A DNA stretch of 64,000 nucleotides from Diphasiastrum complanatum. Taxonomy: Eukaryota; Streptophyta; Lycopodiopsida; Lycopodiales; Lycopodiaceae. Positions 10,565 through 20,460 of this stretch are shown in pieces. The position numbers and the translations under genes were made by a program. Location: contig CM055110.1 of assembly GCA_029204225.1 (NCBI GenBank), positions 42,761,862 through 42,825,861 of the forward strand, in the 5' to 3' direction. The notes beneath the pieces are model-generated. The model was not told the origin of the DNA, did no database searches, and was given only the letters and a program-made list of their open reading frames with translations. Positions within the stretch are counted from its first letter, which is position 1, and each line of letters begins with the position of its first letter.

Positions 10565-11035
10565 TGTTACGTACCCATAAGGGTACACAACAAGAAACTT
10601 GAAGTGACAGTCTCAGTTATGGGATGGAACGCTGATCTGGAGTTATAGGTCTTTTGGGTGCCATGTGTCAATGTCTTATTGGTGTGTGGTGACTCGTTGT
10701 TATAGACCCGTGTTAGTGTGCACAACTGTCGTGTGTCGTTTGTCATGCGTGACTCCTATGGAGGGAGATGACCCACCTGGACTATGTATATAGAGGTGGA
10801 TCTCCATGAGCTTGGCATTCATTCTCTGCTGGATAATGAAGAGCTCTTCCACTGGTGGTCAGGTCAGGACGAGTATCTAGGCCCCAGGATGTAGGTAGGC
10901 AAGGGTCGAGGGTAAGGCATGGTGGTATGGGACACCATGGCTTACATGAGATCCGAGCTTGCTTGATGGTGGTCTGTAGCTCCAGTGCACGAGGGTGAGG
11001 TAGTAGTACCTCTATGGTTGGGTGGTAACGTAGCA
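10565..11035 (+). mobile_element. LTR-like insert (possible solo LTR) within copia element B
   Basis: This 471-bp block interrupts element B between the protease-side frame and the GAG-pre-integrase frame. It starts TGTTACGTACCC and ends GGTAACGTAGCA, that is TG...CA with imperfect inverted ends. A TATA-like stretch, GTATATAGAGG, lies at about 10786 on the plus strand, and a GTACCC/GGGTAC hairpin lies at the left end. The flanking five bases do not match, so a clean target duplication is not seen. A solo LTR or another small insert are both possible. Confidence 0.55.
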
Positions 11036-11500
11036 TTCGTCACATGTTTGTGCTTTAGCAATGACCGGCATGATGATGGGGATTCTAACACTAGCTAATG
11101 CAACTGAATTAGAGAGTAAGTAAAGATTTCTGACTCTAGTGCATGTAGTCACAATAGTATCTTCCTCGAGTATTGTACACTGCTCATATGTAAAAGTAAC
11201 AGTGTAGCCCTCATCAGTTATCTTAGAGACTGATAACAGGTTCTTTGACAATTGAGGAACATGAAGGATGTTAGGAACACAAATGGACAGATCGTTGTTG
11301 AAGCTGATCTTCACTACTCCTTTGCCTTAAACGCGTATGGTGCTAGAATCTCTGAGGTAGATAAATTGGTCTCTGTTGTAAGCTGTGTACTCCGTAAACC
11401 ATTCCTTGCGAGAGGTCATGTAATGGGTAGCGCAGTTGTCCAGGTACCAGCTATCACAGTCTTCGCTGCTGCTGGAAGCCATTAGCAAGTGTGTATCTGA
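11036..11500 (-). pseudogene. Copia protease region (element B)
   Basis: Minus translation shows WYLDNCATHYMT at about 11440, in place of the usual D-S/T-G motif, then, in phase with 11012-11314, ILHVPQLSKNLLSVSKI and RNLYLLS. These are the protease and the following strand-rich segment of copia Pol. The protease Asp is present but the neighbouring Gly appears lost (DNC), and there is one stop between the two parts. Confidence 0.75.
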
Positions 11501-11539
11501 CTCCTTGAATTTTGCCGTGTTGGAGGAGTCTAGCTGCTG

Positions 11540-11800
11540 CTGCTGTTGTTGCTTCTTTGCCTCGTTGTAGATGCAGATGTGACACTCCTTGATGTCGTGA
11601 TTAGCTCTTTTGCATTATCCGCAGAAAAGCAGGCTTGCGCGATCCACCATGCTCACCTTGAGTGTGAGGCTTCTGCTATTGCTACTGCATTTGATTCTTG
11701 CCCTTGGAATAGTCTTTCTTCTTGGTGTATAGAGCCATGGATTTGTCTTTGATGGACAGGCTGCTAGTCCTTCTCCGCATTTCTTCTTGAAGAAGATGAC
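11540..11800 (-). pseudogene. Copia gag zinc-knuckle relic (element B)
   Basis: Minus translation is Lys/Gln-rich. Around 11600-11640 it has a Cys-x2-Cys...His-x4-Cys pattern interrupted by a stop, as expected of a decayed gag zinc knuckle between gag and protease. Confidence 0.45.
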
Positions 11801-11810
11801 CGATCACCTT

Positions 11811-12356
11811 TTAAAGAGTGAGGCCGGGTTGTGTGGAGATCATCACCACAAAGTGCTCGTAGGACTTTGGAAGAGAGGAAAGCAAGGTCATAACGGCATC
11901 ATCATCTTGAATAGAACATCCTACAGCTGATAACTGATCTAACAGGGACTTGAAGCTGTTGATGTGAGAAGTGATGGCAGTAGAATCAGACATGCTAAGA
12001 GTAAATAAATTTCTTCTTAGATGTAATCTAGTGGTTACATCGTGAGTCTCATAAAGACTTGATAATAAGTCCAGTGCTTCCTTAGAGGTTTTGAACGTGG
12101 TAACGTGAGATATTTGGGAGTCGGCCAGATTGAGTGTGATACATGCTAAGGCCTTTTGATCTTTGATCCTCCAGGTCTTTGCTTGATCACCATCTTCTTG
12201 TTTCAGGTCTGCACCTTCTACTACATCCCAAAGGTCTCTATCTATCAACATCATTCTAAGTTTTAACTTCCAAATGTAGAAGTAAGAACCATTGAACTTG
12301 TCAATGACTCTAGCTTCACTTAGTGATGAAGATGAAGAGCTACCTATATGAGACAT
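11811..12356 (-). pseudogene. Copia gag (UBN2-type) of element B
   Basis: An open frame of about 180 codons from ATG at 12356. It starts MSHIGSSSSSS, followed by FNGSYFYIWKLKLRMML, LWDVVEG, the SKEALDLLSSLYE segment, RLHLRRNLF and LLSSLPKSYEHFV. These are the ordered landmarks of Ty1/copia gag proteins. It lies 53 bp after the primer-binding site at 12409-12420. The frame stops before the zinc knuckle, so it is probably C-terminally broken. Confidence 0.85.
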
Positions 12357-12408
12357 GATAATAGTACACAAATAGAACAAACTAAATCTCTCGGTTTATT
12401 TGAGCTAA

Positions 12409-12420
12409 GCTCTGATACCA
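12409..12420 (-). promoter_or_regulatory. Primer-binding site, initiator-tRNA-Met type (element B)
   Basis: The minus strand reads TGGTATCAGAGC, the classic plant copia primer-binding site complementary to the 3' end of initiator tRNA-Met. It is correctly placed upstream of gag. Confidence 0.9.
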
Positions 12421-12427
12421 ATTCGAT

Positions 12428-12888
12428 GGGACAAGGGAGATAGAAGAACGCGAACGGAGAAGAGAGCAAAAATATTGCGAAACAGCTCTCCCGTTCTAAT
12501 CGGATGCTAGGTGCAAAAACAGTCGAATAGACAGCTTATGCTAAATGTAATCACAGCTTCAAGTGTTCTAATTGCCCAACAGAATCTTAAAAATTAATTC
12601 ATACTCTAAAATAAGAGTACAGTCCACCGAAGAGATTAGAGATGGTTTGTCTGTGGTGCTACTGAAAGTAAATGGAAGAGCAGTATGATATCGCGAGTTC
12701 CTCAGGCGTCAAAGACAACCACCGTCTGAGTTTTAGACGTCCGTGTAAGGCGTTCTATTTAAAGTATATTTTCGGCATCGCCACGGTGTGCTAGAAGCTG
12801 CTGCTACTATATTACACTAAAGCACAATCCAAATAACAATTACAACAAAAAACGGGAGGCTCACGTAATGCGCCTCATGGACGGAACA
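12428..12888 (-). mobile_element. Possible 5' LTR of copia element B
   Basis: Upstream of the primer-binding site a block running on the minus strand from TGTTCCGTCCATG (12888) to ...CTTGTCCCA (about 12428) has LTR-like ends. A TTTAAATAG-like promoter sits at about 12760. No second copy was found in the window, so the limits are a guess. Confidence 0.35.
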
Positions 12889-13088
12889 ACCCGTAATTTG
12901 TGCTTGGATGATCTATTTATAGACTTCATATGTGTATTAATTACATTGAATGCTTGTCACCTAATTAGGAAAGCCGTTGTACTTGGAAGTATATGGCTTT
13001 TGTAACAATTGTACATAGTATATACGATCAATAATATAGCATCGTTGATGCGGACGAGGACGTCGCTAGAACGTTCCTCATTTATTTG

Positions 13089-13244
13089 AGATGACCTTCG
13101 GGATATTTCTCTCTCTTCGCATTTTTTGCAAGAAGCCGAAGGTGCCCTAAAAAGACGATGTTTTAAAAACAGCTTAATGTATGAAAGTAGATGACCTTCG
13201 GGCATTTTCTCTCTCTTCGCATTTTTCACAAAGAGTCGAAGGTG
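13089..13244. repeat. Two-copy 100-bp direct repeat, each copy a hairpin
   Basis: Copies at 13089-13144 and 13189-13244 share AGATGACCTTCGGG...TCTCTCTCTTCGCATTTTT...CGAAGGTG. Within each, ACCTTCGG near the start pairs with CCGAAGGT (copy 1) or a one-mismatch version (copy 2) near the end, giving a stem with a loop of about 40 bases. Confidence 0.8.
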
Positions 13245-13439
13245 TGTTAAAAATAGTTAAGCTTTTGAACTATGCAAGTGTCGCATTTCGGGGAAACGCG
13301 AAAAAGCCGAAGCTGTTGAAAACATAGTGTATTTCTGCAGACTGTTGAAAAAGTAATGTATTTCTGGAGACTTGTTCTTAATGCAAGTTTTGTGGAAGTC
13401 GTTGAAGATGGCCAAGTCTTCAATGACTTCAAATTATTA

Positions 13440-14440
13440 AACTTGACATGTGAACTTTGAAACCATGATAGGGTTGGTTACCCTTTCTTGGAGATCAACC
13501 GGAAGCCCATTGTAGACGTTCTTCAAATAAATTGGTTGTCTAAGTTTGTGATTCCTGCAGGTATCAGATGAGCAGATGCAGAACCAAAATTGGTTTCACC
13601 TGACCCTAGATCAATGATCAATAAACATGCAGAAAGAATCATGAAATAGAAATTAGTCATTCACCAAGGAGAAAATTGTGGGCTTAATTTCCAACAACAT
13701 GTAGATAGTGTGTGCAAGCCTATCTCAACTAATCTAAAGACTTACATACCAGTCAATGTTCAAAGCTTTCACTTCGCAACAAGATTTTGTTTCAGCATTT
13801 ATGGGTGCATATCAATTGTCGTTATGCAATTTGTGAACTTTTCTTAAAAGTTGAAAAATCTACATTTCGAAAGAGTTAATGTTTGTGCTTTCAAATATTT
13901 GTGGCTTTTGCTCTTAAAAGGGAGATTTGTTCAGTAGAATCTTGTTGGTTTTCAACAAGTTTCTATTTCTTGGTTATAGAAAGGGATTTGGGATTTTCAC
14001 AACCATAAGCATTTTTAATTGTATGATTATCGATGTGTTGTGAAAGTGTTAAAAATAACTGCAATGAGCTAAAATTTGTTATAATAGAGTTAGGAATGGA
14101 AATTTCAGACTTCTCTAAAAAGATTGCAGAACATTTTTTGAATCACATTATTGTTTGGTGTTTCTAACAAAAAGAAACTTATGGCATCAAGAGTTTACTT
14201 TTTGGTAGTGAATTGAGTTAAAAATGTAGCAAATCTTTGTAAAGATAGTAACTTAGCCTCTATGAGAAAACAGAACTTTAATATTGCTTTGATTGAGATG
14301 GAAGCAAGGAAGAGGTGGGGCCTGTTGGAATAAGCCTTCCATTCCTTGTCAGCTTATTTTGATTTGCTTTCATTGATTGAAATCATGGTTAAAAGCTTAA
14401 AAAAACTTCAAATTTGAACAGGCTGTAATAAAATAGATGA
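13440..14440. other. No gene recognised
   Basis: AT-rich DNA without long open frames, recognisable protein motifs or clear repeats. Confidence 0.4.
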
Positions 14441-14514
14441 CTTGGGAGACAGGGTGGACAACGGACAGCAAACAATAGACAGAAGATGGGTCGTAACTCT
14501 TAATTGTTGGTTGT

Positions 14515-14617
<103 letters not shown>

Positions 14618-15289
14618 TCACATTATCGCTATTTTTCATCTCAAAATCCTAAAGAAATCCTAACCCTAAACAATTCCTGAAAATCCACTCTCTCTCTTCT
14701 CTCGTGTTTCAAAAAACTTAGTCTCTCAGAGGTGGAATTTGCTTGCACCTCCAAAATTCTGATCCATGATAAAAGCATTAGCGATTATGTCCATAAACCG
14801 GTCCATAATTCTCATCGTTCAGTAACATCATCAGCGTTCTATCAAGAATCAATGAGAGATAAAAAAATTCAGACTTGTCATTACGCAGGGGAAGGCCCTC
14901 AAGGCAGGGCCTTTCCCCCCACGAAAACTGGATGTCATGCATGTCGTAGGCTCTATCAACTGTACGTCATTGAAACTTTTGGGCATACGTGGCCCAATGA
15001 AAATGCTTAAAACGTGTTTTATTTGACTCTGGTGTCTCTCTCTCTCTCCAACGGGTGACATGGCATTTGCTCGTCATTTGATGTGGTGACTCTCTCATTG
15101 GCCCATCACTAAAGTTCTAGGGCACATGTGGCCCAATACAAATCCACAAGAGCCTATATTCTTCTCTCAAGTGTTAAGTATATAAGTGCATTGCCGACCT
15201 TGGTTGGCTTTTATGTCCCACGTGGAGCTGGGAGATGCCTTAACTGGATCGTGTTTATGAGTTTGGAATCTATGCTTCTACCTTCTCCT

Positions 15290-16088
15290 TGTATCATTTT
15301 GTGTCACATTTCATTGATTCATTGTCTCTCTCTCACACACACACTCACACTCACACACACACCACCTTTTGCAATGTTTTGTGCTTTTGTATTTCTCGAT
15401 CTGTCTCTTGTGGAGAATATTATACGAACAGGAATTTAGATCTGTCTCTTGTGAACAATGCTACGAACAGGCTGCTTTCCTGACAGATGCCTTGGGTATT
15501 CATCTCTCCTTGTCGTTTCACTTCAGGTCTTTCTCTTTTTCTTGGCTTTTTTGGCTTTCTGCTGATGATTGCAAAATCCCTCGGCTTCTGATGCATCTGT
15601 TGCGCTTGTTTTCTTCTGCTGTCAGCTGCTTCCGAGAAAGAAAGTTTGGAGTGAATATATGGCGGAGCTGGTGTTGCTTGTTAATTAGCGGTAATGGCAC
15701 CCCGACTTGAACAGCTTCTTTGCAGCCTGTTTTGCAAAAGCTTCATCACAAGGACTTATTGGTTTATTGTTGTTTTAAAACGGGCAAATAAGTATTCTTT
15801 CTCTACTTTGCCATGCTTCCCTGCTATACTGGTAGTGTTCAGGTCAGCTGCTGCTTTAATATCTGACTTTGGTAAATTAGCCACTTCATCTTGTTCGTAT
15901 CAAGATATGTTTCTTGTATCCAACTTATTGACAAATCTCTCTCTTAGTTTCATGGTTGGGGTGGCAGGATGATTATAAGGATCACTATCAGTGCAAATGT
16001 TAATATGGATGTAGGTCTCTTCTAACATATTCTGCAGGATTATTCTGCATTTGATTACTATCTGCATAATCTCTTTAACTTTTTCACA
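15290..16088 (+). promoter_or_regulatory. Presumed 5' region of the syntaxin gene
   Basis: A (CT)n/(CA)n stretch lies at about 15324-15362. A plausible 3' splice site (CTAACATATTCTGCAG, ending 16037) lies 51 bp before the ATG, suggesting a 5'-UTR intron. A possible donor GCGGTAATG lies at about 15690. The transcription start cannot be fixed. The open frames at 15369-15972 have no recognisable motif. Confidence 0.35.
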
Positions 16089-17024
16089 ATGAACGATCTT
16101 CTTTCTCGATCATTTTCCGGAAGCTATACGGATCTCAAGAAGGATGCCTCTCGTAACTTGGAAGGGGGGATAGGGAGTGAGATGACAGGCTTCGATAACG
16201 AGAAAAACTTTGGCCGTTTCTTTCAAGAAGTGGAGGATATCAAACGTGAGATGGGCAAAATAAAGCAGCTTTTAGTGAGGCTTGAGGATGCGAATGAGGA
16301 GAGTAAAACTGCACACAAAGCACAGACCATGAACGCTTTACGAGATCGAATGGACGCTGATGTGGTGCAAGTATTAAAGACGGCAAAATCTATCAAAGCA
16401 AAGCTGGAAGAGCTTGATCGGGCCAACGTTGCGAATCGTAAAATCCCAGGGTGTGGAAAGGGGACTCCTACAGACAGGACTAGAAGTTCTATAACCAACA
16501 CATTGAGGAAGAAATTGAAAGATCTTATGGAAGAAGTTCAAATTCTTAGACATAGAATGATGAGTGGATATAGAGAAACTATTGAGAGAAGGTACTTTAC
16601 TCTCACAGGAGAGCATCCAGATGAGCACACGATTGAACAGATTATTGAAACAGGCGAGAGTGAGAATTTCTTGCAGAAAGCGATTGAAGAGCAGGGAAGA
16701 GGGCACATCGTCGAGACGATTCGAGAAATTCAAGAGAGGCATGACGCTCTCAAGGAGATTGAGAAAAACTTGCTGGAGCTTCATCAGATATTTTTGGACA
16801 TGGCTGTGCTTGTGGAATCTCAGGGAGAACACCTGAATGACATAGAAGCACATGTGAACAGTGCTGCAGCTTATGTCGAAACTGCCGCGGTGCATCTTAA
16901 AACTGCCAGGACTCATCAAAAAAGCTCAAGAAAATGTATGTGCATCAGCGTAATCTTGCTCCTTGTCATTATCGTCCTCGTTGTGGTTCCTATTGTCATA
17001 AGCTTGACGAAAAAAAAACGATAG
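16089..17024 (+). CDS. Qa-SNARE syntaxin, plant SYP1 family (SYP12-like)
   Basis: A complete 311-codon intronless frame encoding a plasma-membrane-type plant syntaxin. Such proteins pair with Qbc- and R-SNAREs to drive vesicle fusion at the cell surface or cell plate. Residues about 1-35 are a short variable leader ([11 protein letters not shown]). The three-helix regulatory Habc region lies at about 38-170 and includes [21 protein letters not shown] and [13 protein letters not shown]. The plant signature [20 protein letters not shown] precedes the SNARE helix at about 210-270, whose zero-layer glutamine is in VESQGE (about residue 245). One C-terminal membrane anchor (about 285-306) ends in KKKR. 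Length and order are normal for the family. No defect is seen, so I take the gene as functional. Which SYP1 subgroup it belongs to is inference. Confidence 0.95.
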   Translation: MNDLLSRSFSGSYTDLKKDASRNLEGGIGSEMTGFDNEKNFGRFFQEVEDIKREMGKIKQLLVRLEDANEESKTAHKAQTMNALRDRMDADVVQVLKTAKSIKAKLEELDRANVANRKIPGCGKGTPTDRTRSSITNTLRKKLKDLMEEVQILRHRMMSGYRETIERRYFTLTGEHPDEHTIEQIIETGESENFLQKAIEEQGRGHIVETIREIQERHDALKEIEKNLLELHQIFLDMAVLVESQGEHLNDIEAHVNSAAAYVETAAVHLKTARTHQKSSRKCMCISVILLLVIIVLVVVPIVISLTKKKR

Positions 17025-17122
17025 CTATAATATTTTTTTGTCGGATTCGTTATTGCACTTGAGCAGAAGAAATGAACTTTTGATGAAACCGCCGTAAACA
17101 GCTATGAGTGTCAGTAAGTGGA

Positions 17123-17128
17123 AATAAA
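17123..17128 (+). terminator. Candidate poly(A) signal of the syntaxin gene
   Basis: AATAAA lies about 100 bp after the stop codon, in an AT-rich stretch. It is a motif match only. Confidence 0.35.
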
Positions 17129-17129
17129 A

Positions 17130-17717
17130 TTCAGCTTCATCAAATATATTATGATCATGATCATCTGATGAAGAAAATTCAATCTGCAAAGAAGCGGCGA
17201 AAAAGCTGAGCAGAAAACTTCCTAGCTTAAATTTGAGGGTTGACTAATACCTACAAATCACCTTTGATGCTCATCTTGAGAAGGATTGTTATTTTGAGCT
17301 CATATAAGATGCAGCTGATTGCTTGTTGTGCCATTGAAGATCATTGAAAAGGCAAGGCATGCAATTAAGTAGGTAGGACGCTCAAACGTTTTCTGCTTAA
17401 GAGTTTGCAACTGCTAAAGAAACTTTCCTAATTCTTTTAAAGGCAAGATTCTAGATTTTTCCTACAAAGTGATGATTTTTCAGTGAAACAATTGAACAAA
17501 TGATTAGACAGATACATGAATCTCCTTTATTTAAAGTTATCAGTGTTTCAAGCTGCTCAATGGATGAACATATCATATGATCCATTTTCTGGGTATGTCG
17601 GATTAGGAGTTTCGGTGATTGATCCAACTCTTGCATAATATCACTTTTTAGAAAAAATTATAGTAGAATTGAGATAATCCGCAAAAATAGTGAACCCAGC
17701 CTTCTGAAGCAAGCTGA
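17130..17717. other. Spacer between the syntaxin gene and the FLA relic; no gene seen
   Basis: AT-rich DNA. The short minus-strand frame at 17451-17636 has no recognisable motif. The syntaxin 3' UTR probably ends early in this stretch. Confidence 0.4.
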
Positions 17718-17999
17718 TCAGGTCCACCTGGCCTGATGCTTTGTTGCTAACACATTAGGCATCATGAACATACGATCAATCTGAAAAATGGATATGTTAT
17801 AAGGAAAACTAGCCACACTCTTCTCGAGAGTTGCGGGTCCGCCTCCCACCGGCAGATCAAATCCTATTACTCCAGATTTACTGACTGTCAAGTTCAGGAA
17901 GCCATCGTTCGCGGCAGCCCGTCCAGTACCCGGATAGAGTGTAGTTATCGGAACGCCAGTGGCATTTGTCATGGATCGAATCTCATTTGTGATGGCCAC
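17718..17999 (-). pseudogene. Fragment of a fasciclin-like arabinogalactan protein (FAS1 domain end)
   Basis: A 93-codon minus-strand frame contains TNATGVPITTLYPGTG, GFLNLTVSKSGVIGFD and the terminal FAS1 signature SFPYNISIFQIDRM. This is the layout of the C-terminal half of a plant fasciclin-like arabinogalactan (FLA) domain, a GPI-anchored cell-wall adhesion protein. A TGA lies directly upstream in frame. The signal peptide, the first FAS1 half, the Pro-rich linker and the GPI tail are absent, so it is a relic or a lone exon. FLA genes are often intronless, which favours relic. Confidence 0.65.
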
Positions 18000-18009
18000 C
18001 CTTCAACTT

Positions 18010-18240
18010 CAACTTGTTTATGAAGGTTTCCTTTAGCCCATTCGGCTTATAACGGGCCTGTTTTTTACTCATTAACTGCCAGCCCTTTTACTCATAAACT
18101 GCCAGCCCTGCTAATAACGTTATATAAGGCCAGCCCTGCTAATAAAGTATTAGATAACGGGCCCTGACAAATTGAAGGCCTCACTCGGGCTCGCCTTTCA
18201 ATTTGTCATAACGGGCCCTTGATGGGCCTTCCGGCGCGTT
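18010..18240. repeat. Short repeats around AACGGGCC and CTGCCAGCCC, with a hairpin
   Basis: ATAACGGGCC occurs near 18048, 18155 and 18207. CTGCCAGCCC occurs twice near 18076 and 18101, with a GGCCAGCCC variant near 18128. TGACAAATTGAAGGC (18165-18179) and GCCTTTCAATTTGTCA (18193-18208) form a stem of about 15 bp with one bulged base and a 13-base loop. It lies just downstream of the unrecognised minus-strand gene. Confidence 0.75.
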
Positions 18241-18406
18241 AACTAACATTATTAGCAAGTGTGGCCGAAATTAAATTGAATAGTAAAATATTATATGGAT
18301 CGTTTGCTATCTCCATGGATGATGCATCGTCTTTGTCCTCGTGGATCTTCGTTGTGCTTTGCTTTGCTGAACGTCATGACAAACTTAACTATGTATGTAA
18401 ACCTGT

Positions 18407-18661
18407 TTAGATATCTAACTCTACATATTCGTCACCCCCCTCAGATTTATCTAGATCAAGATCTTCTTCTTTTGAAGAATCTGTGTTTGGGGATGATTCC
18501 AAGGTGTTATGGACCTCCAAGTACGCTTTCGTTTGTTTTACATTTTCTGCACTGTCGACAACTATTAAATTTCTTCCAATGTTGTTCAGGAGTGGTGCTA
18601 CATAGTAAGACATTCTATAAAGACACACGGACAGAGAATGATTCAATAATATCGCTGACAC
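18407..18661 (-). CDS. Unrecognised gene, last coding piece (C-terminus)
   Basis: This minus-strand frame of up to 84 codons ends in a strongly acidic tail (SSKEEDLDLDKSEGGDEYVELDI) before a stop. It overlaps the previous piece (18615-18917) in another frame, so an intron or a frameshift joins them. An acidic C-terminus after a basic and hydrophobic core looks like a genuine protein end. The family is unknown to me. It is listed as CDS because coding character is clear, though the exact structure is not. Confidence 0.4.
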   Translation of the reverse strand: MSAILLNHSLSVCLYRMSYYVAPLLNNIGRNLIVVDSAENVKQTKAYLEVHNTLESSPNTDSSKEEDLDLDKSEGGDEYVELDI

Positions 18662-18917
18662 CTCGCCAATGTTTTGCTCTCTTTTTGTAAACTGGTTTAC
18701 AAGTCACAAAACTTTTAGAAGATTTTCCACTGTCGCCGAAGCATAGGGTTAACAATTTAAGTTTGCTATGCACACATCCAGCAACATCATCCGGAGAATC
18801 TGAGTTATATAAGACAAACAACACTGGCTGCAGGTTTTGAACAGACAAATTGCGCTGCTTCAATGGATCTACGAGCTCGTAATAACCTTCAAAGACCTTG
18901 AATTTTAAAACTTTCAT
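18615..18917 (-). CDS. Unrecognised gene, coding piece 6
   Basis: A 100-codon minus-strand frame starting MKVLKFKVFEGYYELVDPL and containing LQPVLFVLYNSDSPDD and LKLLTLCFGDSGKSSKSF. The alternation of hydrophobic and charged residues suggests a folded domain. It follows piece 5 by 16 bp and precedes the acidic tail piece. No known motif was recognised. Confidence 0.4.
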   Translation of the reverse strand: MKVLKFKVFEGYYELVDPLKQRNLSVQNLQPVLFVLYNSDSPDDVAGCVHSKLKLLTLCFGDSGKSSKSFVTCKPVYKKRAKHWRGVSDIIESFSVRVSL

Positions 18918-18933
18918 TTTGTGAAGGCTTGCC

Positions 18934-19110
18934 TTATTCCCTCTTCATACCTTGTTCTAAGAACAAAATGACAACACAAAGTTTATGTTGTGTCACGAGG
19001 GTCGCCATGCAATGCCGCACCATTGACACGATATAGGACTCCTCCAAAGAATCTATATTATCAAATATATACAAGGTTGGTCGTTCCCACGAGGAATATG
19101 GAACACTCAT
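18934..19110 (-). CDS. Unrecognised gene, coding piece 5 (short)
   Basis: A 58-codon minus-strand frame from ATG at 19110 to TAA at 18934-18936. It reads SSWERPTLYIFDNIDSLEE and then a hydrophobic QHKLCVVILFLEQ strand. A strand-loop-strand with DNIDSLEE is compatible with an enzyme core, but I cannot name it. It lies between pieces 4b and 6 on the same strand. Confidence 0.35.
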   Translation of the reverse strand: MSVPYSSWERPTLYIFDNIDSLEESYIVSMVRHCMATLVTQHKLCVVILFLEQGMKRE

Positions 19111-19124
19111 AAAATTAGATTATT

Positions 19125-19500
19125 CTACACCGCAGCAAATGGCTTCTTCGCCTTTAGAATTCCTGACTTTACAAAAACAAACCTCCATCTTGTATTGGAG
19201 GTGTTGGCAGAAATATTTGCGGCCAAATATCTTTTCTTCAATTTATTTACAATTAATCTTAAGGATGAAGGAATATCACCAACCAAGGTGGATATGGTTA
19301 TGTTGCTCGCACCAGTTGTTGCCCGCATCCAATCGTTGGCAAACCTTTTATTAATAGATTTAGAAAGCAATTTAATATTTTCTTTGTCATACTCCACATT
19401 TGGCGGCAGGTTGTTTTCCAAAGAGATTAGATATTTTACAAAATTGAGAGCACAACTTTCACGTACAAGTGAAGTCGCGCCCTCCTCGATGTGCTTATCT
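19125..19500 (-). CDS. Unrecognised gene, coding piece 4b
   Basis: The minus-strand frame is open across 19500-19125. It includes ESCALNFVKYLISLENNLPP, KLLSKSINKRFANDWMRAT and LRLIVNKLKKRYLAA, a helix-rich basic segment. It would continue piece 4a in phase if the A8 run at 19508-19515 had one more A. That makes 4a and 4b one unit of about 280 codons broken by a homopolymer shift. Confidence 0.45.
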
Positions 19501-19504
19501 TTAT

Positions 19505-19978
19505 TTATTTTTTTTCGAAATACAGCTTCCCATTTATTAGCTTTTTACATATGCGATCACAAAGATGGTTTGGCACATATCTCGAGCTTCTCAAGAATCT
19601 AATTGTCATCGGAATCATTTTCACTCTCTTACCAGATATAATTGCCGGCTCTTCATAAGAAATTTGGTTTGCACAGTAAAATTTCATAACATCCAAAAAG
19701 TTTTTGAATGTCTCTTTAGATCGTAGGAGAATTCGCGTGTATTCCTCAAACTTGTCATACAAGCTTTTGAGGGCCACATTTCCTGACAGTGTCCCAGTTA
19801 TCTCACTGCCAAATACCCCTCTCAATCCGAGATAGAATTTGCACATTCTCTTTCTTTGTTCAGGAGAGAGTTTGAGGCCCTTGATATATCTTGGTCGTTC
19901 ACATTCGACCCAAAGAGCGCGTCCACGTTGGCATGATCTCCGCCAAGGTGCTCTTCTTTCTCTTATTTTCCGGTTCAA
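19505..19978 (-). CDS. Unrecognised gene, coding piece 4a
   Basis: A 157-codon minus-strand frame: basic start (NRKIRERRAPWRR), ALWVECERPRYIKGLKLSPEQ, KFYLGLRGVFGSEITGTLSG, KFEEYTRILLRSKETFKNFL, then IPMTIRFLRSSRYVPNHL. It is mostly helical by appearance. It ends at the A8 run, where a shift passes the frame to piece 4b. No family was recognised. Confidence 0.45.
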   Translation of the reverse strand: MNRKIRERRAPWRRSCQRGRALWVECERPRYIKGLKLSPEQRKRMCKFYLGLRGVFGSEITGTLSGNVALKSLYDKFEEYTRILLRSKETFKNFLDVMKFYCANQISYEEPAIISGKRVKMIPMTIRFLRSSRYVPNHLCDRICKKLINGKLYFEKK

Positions 19979-20084
19979 AATTCAATCTGTCAGATTCCAA
20001 AATGTAGTGACTCTGATCTCGGAAAATGCAAATTCTTGCATGGACAAATCTAAACCGCGACTCAAAAGTAGCTGTTAATAATCT

Positions 20085-20460
20085 TCATGTTCTTAACACT
20101 TCAACAACAACCTTGTTGCAAGCACAACAAAAGTGTTGACCGTCAATTGGTTCAAAGCGACAGTTTTCCAGAAACCGATTTTTAGATAGACCATCTAACT
20201 TCAAGCCTGGTGCTAAATCATCTTCCTTTGGATATCTATCAGCATATACCTCTTTATTATTCTCCATATCCCATGTTTGAAAAGTTTTAAAGGCCTTCTC
20301 AAAATCTTCAGGATTGTCAAATTGAACAGTTGTTTTGGCACTTTCCCGGTAATATATGGGCCTCAAAGTAATGTTGATGGAGGCTGGTGATGGACCTTGA
20401 GGTGTACTCACAGATTGGAAAAGTTGTTTAACAAAATTATAATCCAATGCACGTTGGTTT
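20085..20460 (-). CDS. Unrecognised gene, coding piece 3 (Cys-containing)
   Basis: The minus-strand frame includes DYNFVKQLFQ, INITLRPIYYRESAKTTVQF, FEKAFKTFQTWDMENNKEV and ends RFEPIDGQHFCCACNKVVVEV. The C-x-x-C element preceded by His could bind a metal if completed elsewhere. The frame would follow piece 2 in phase if the A7 run at 20483-20489 held one more A. A stop follows at 20085. Confidence 0.45.

Noticed and set aside
16223-16919. Minus-strand frames opposite the syntaxin gene
   Set aside because: Shadows of a well-supported gene on the plus strand.
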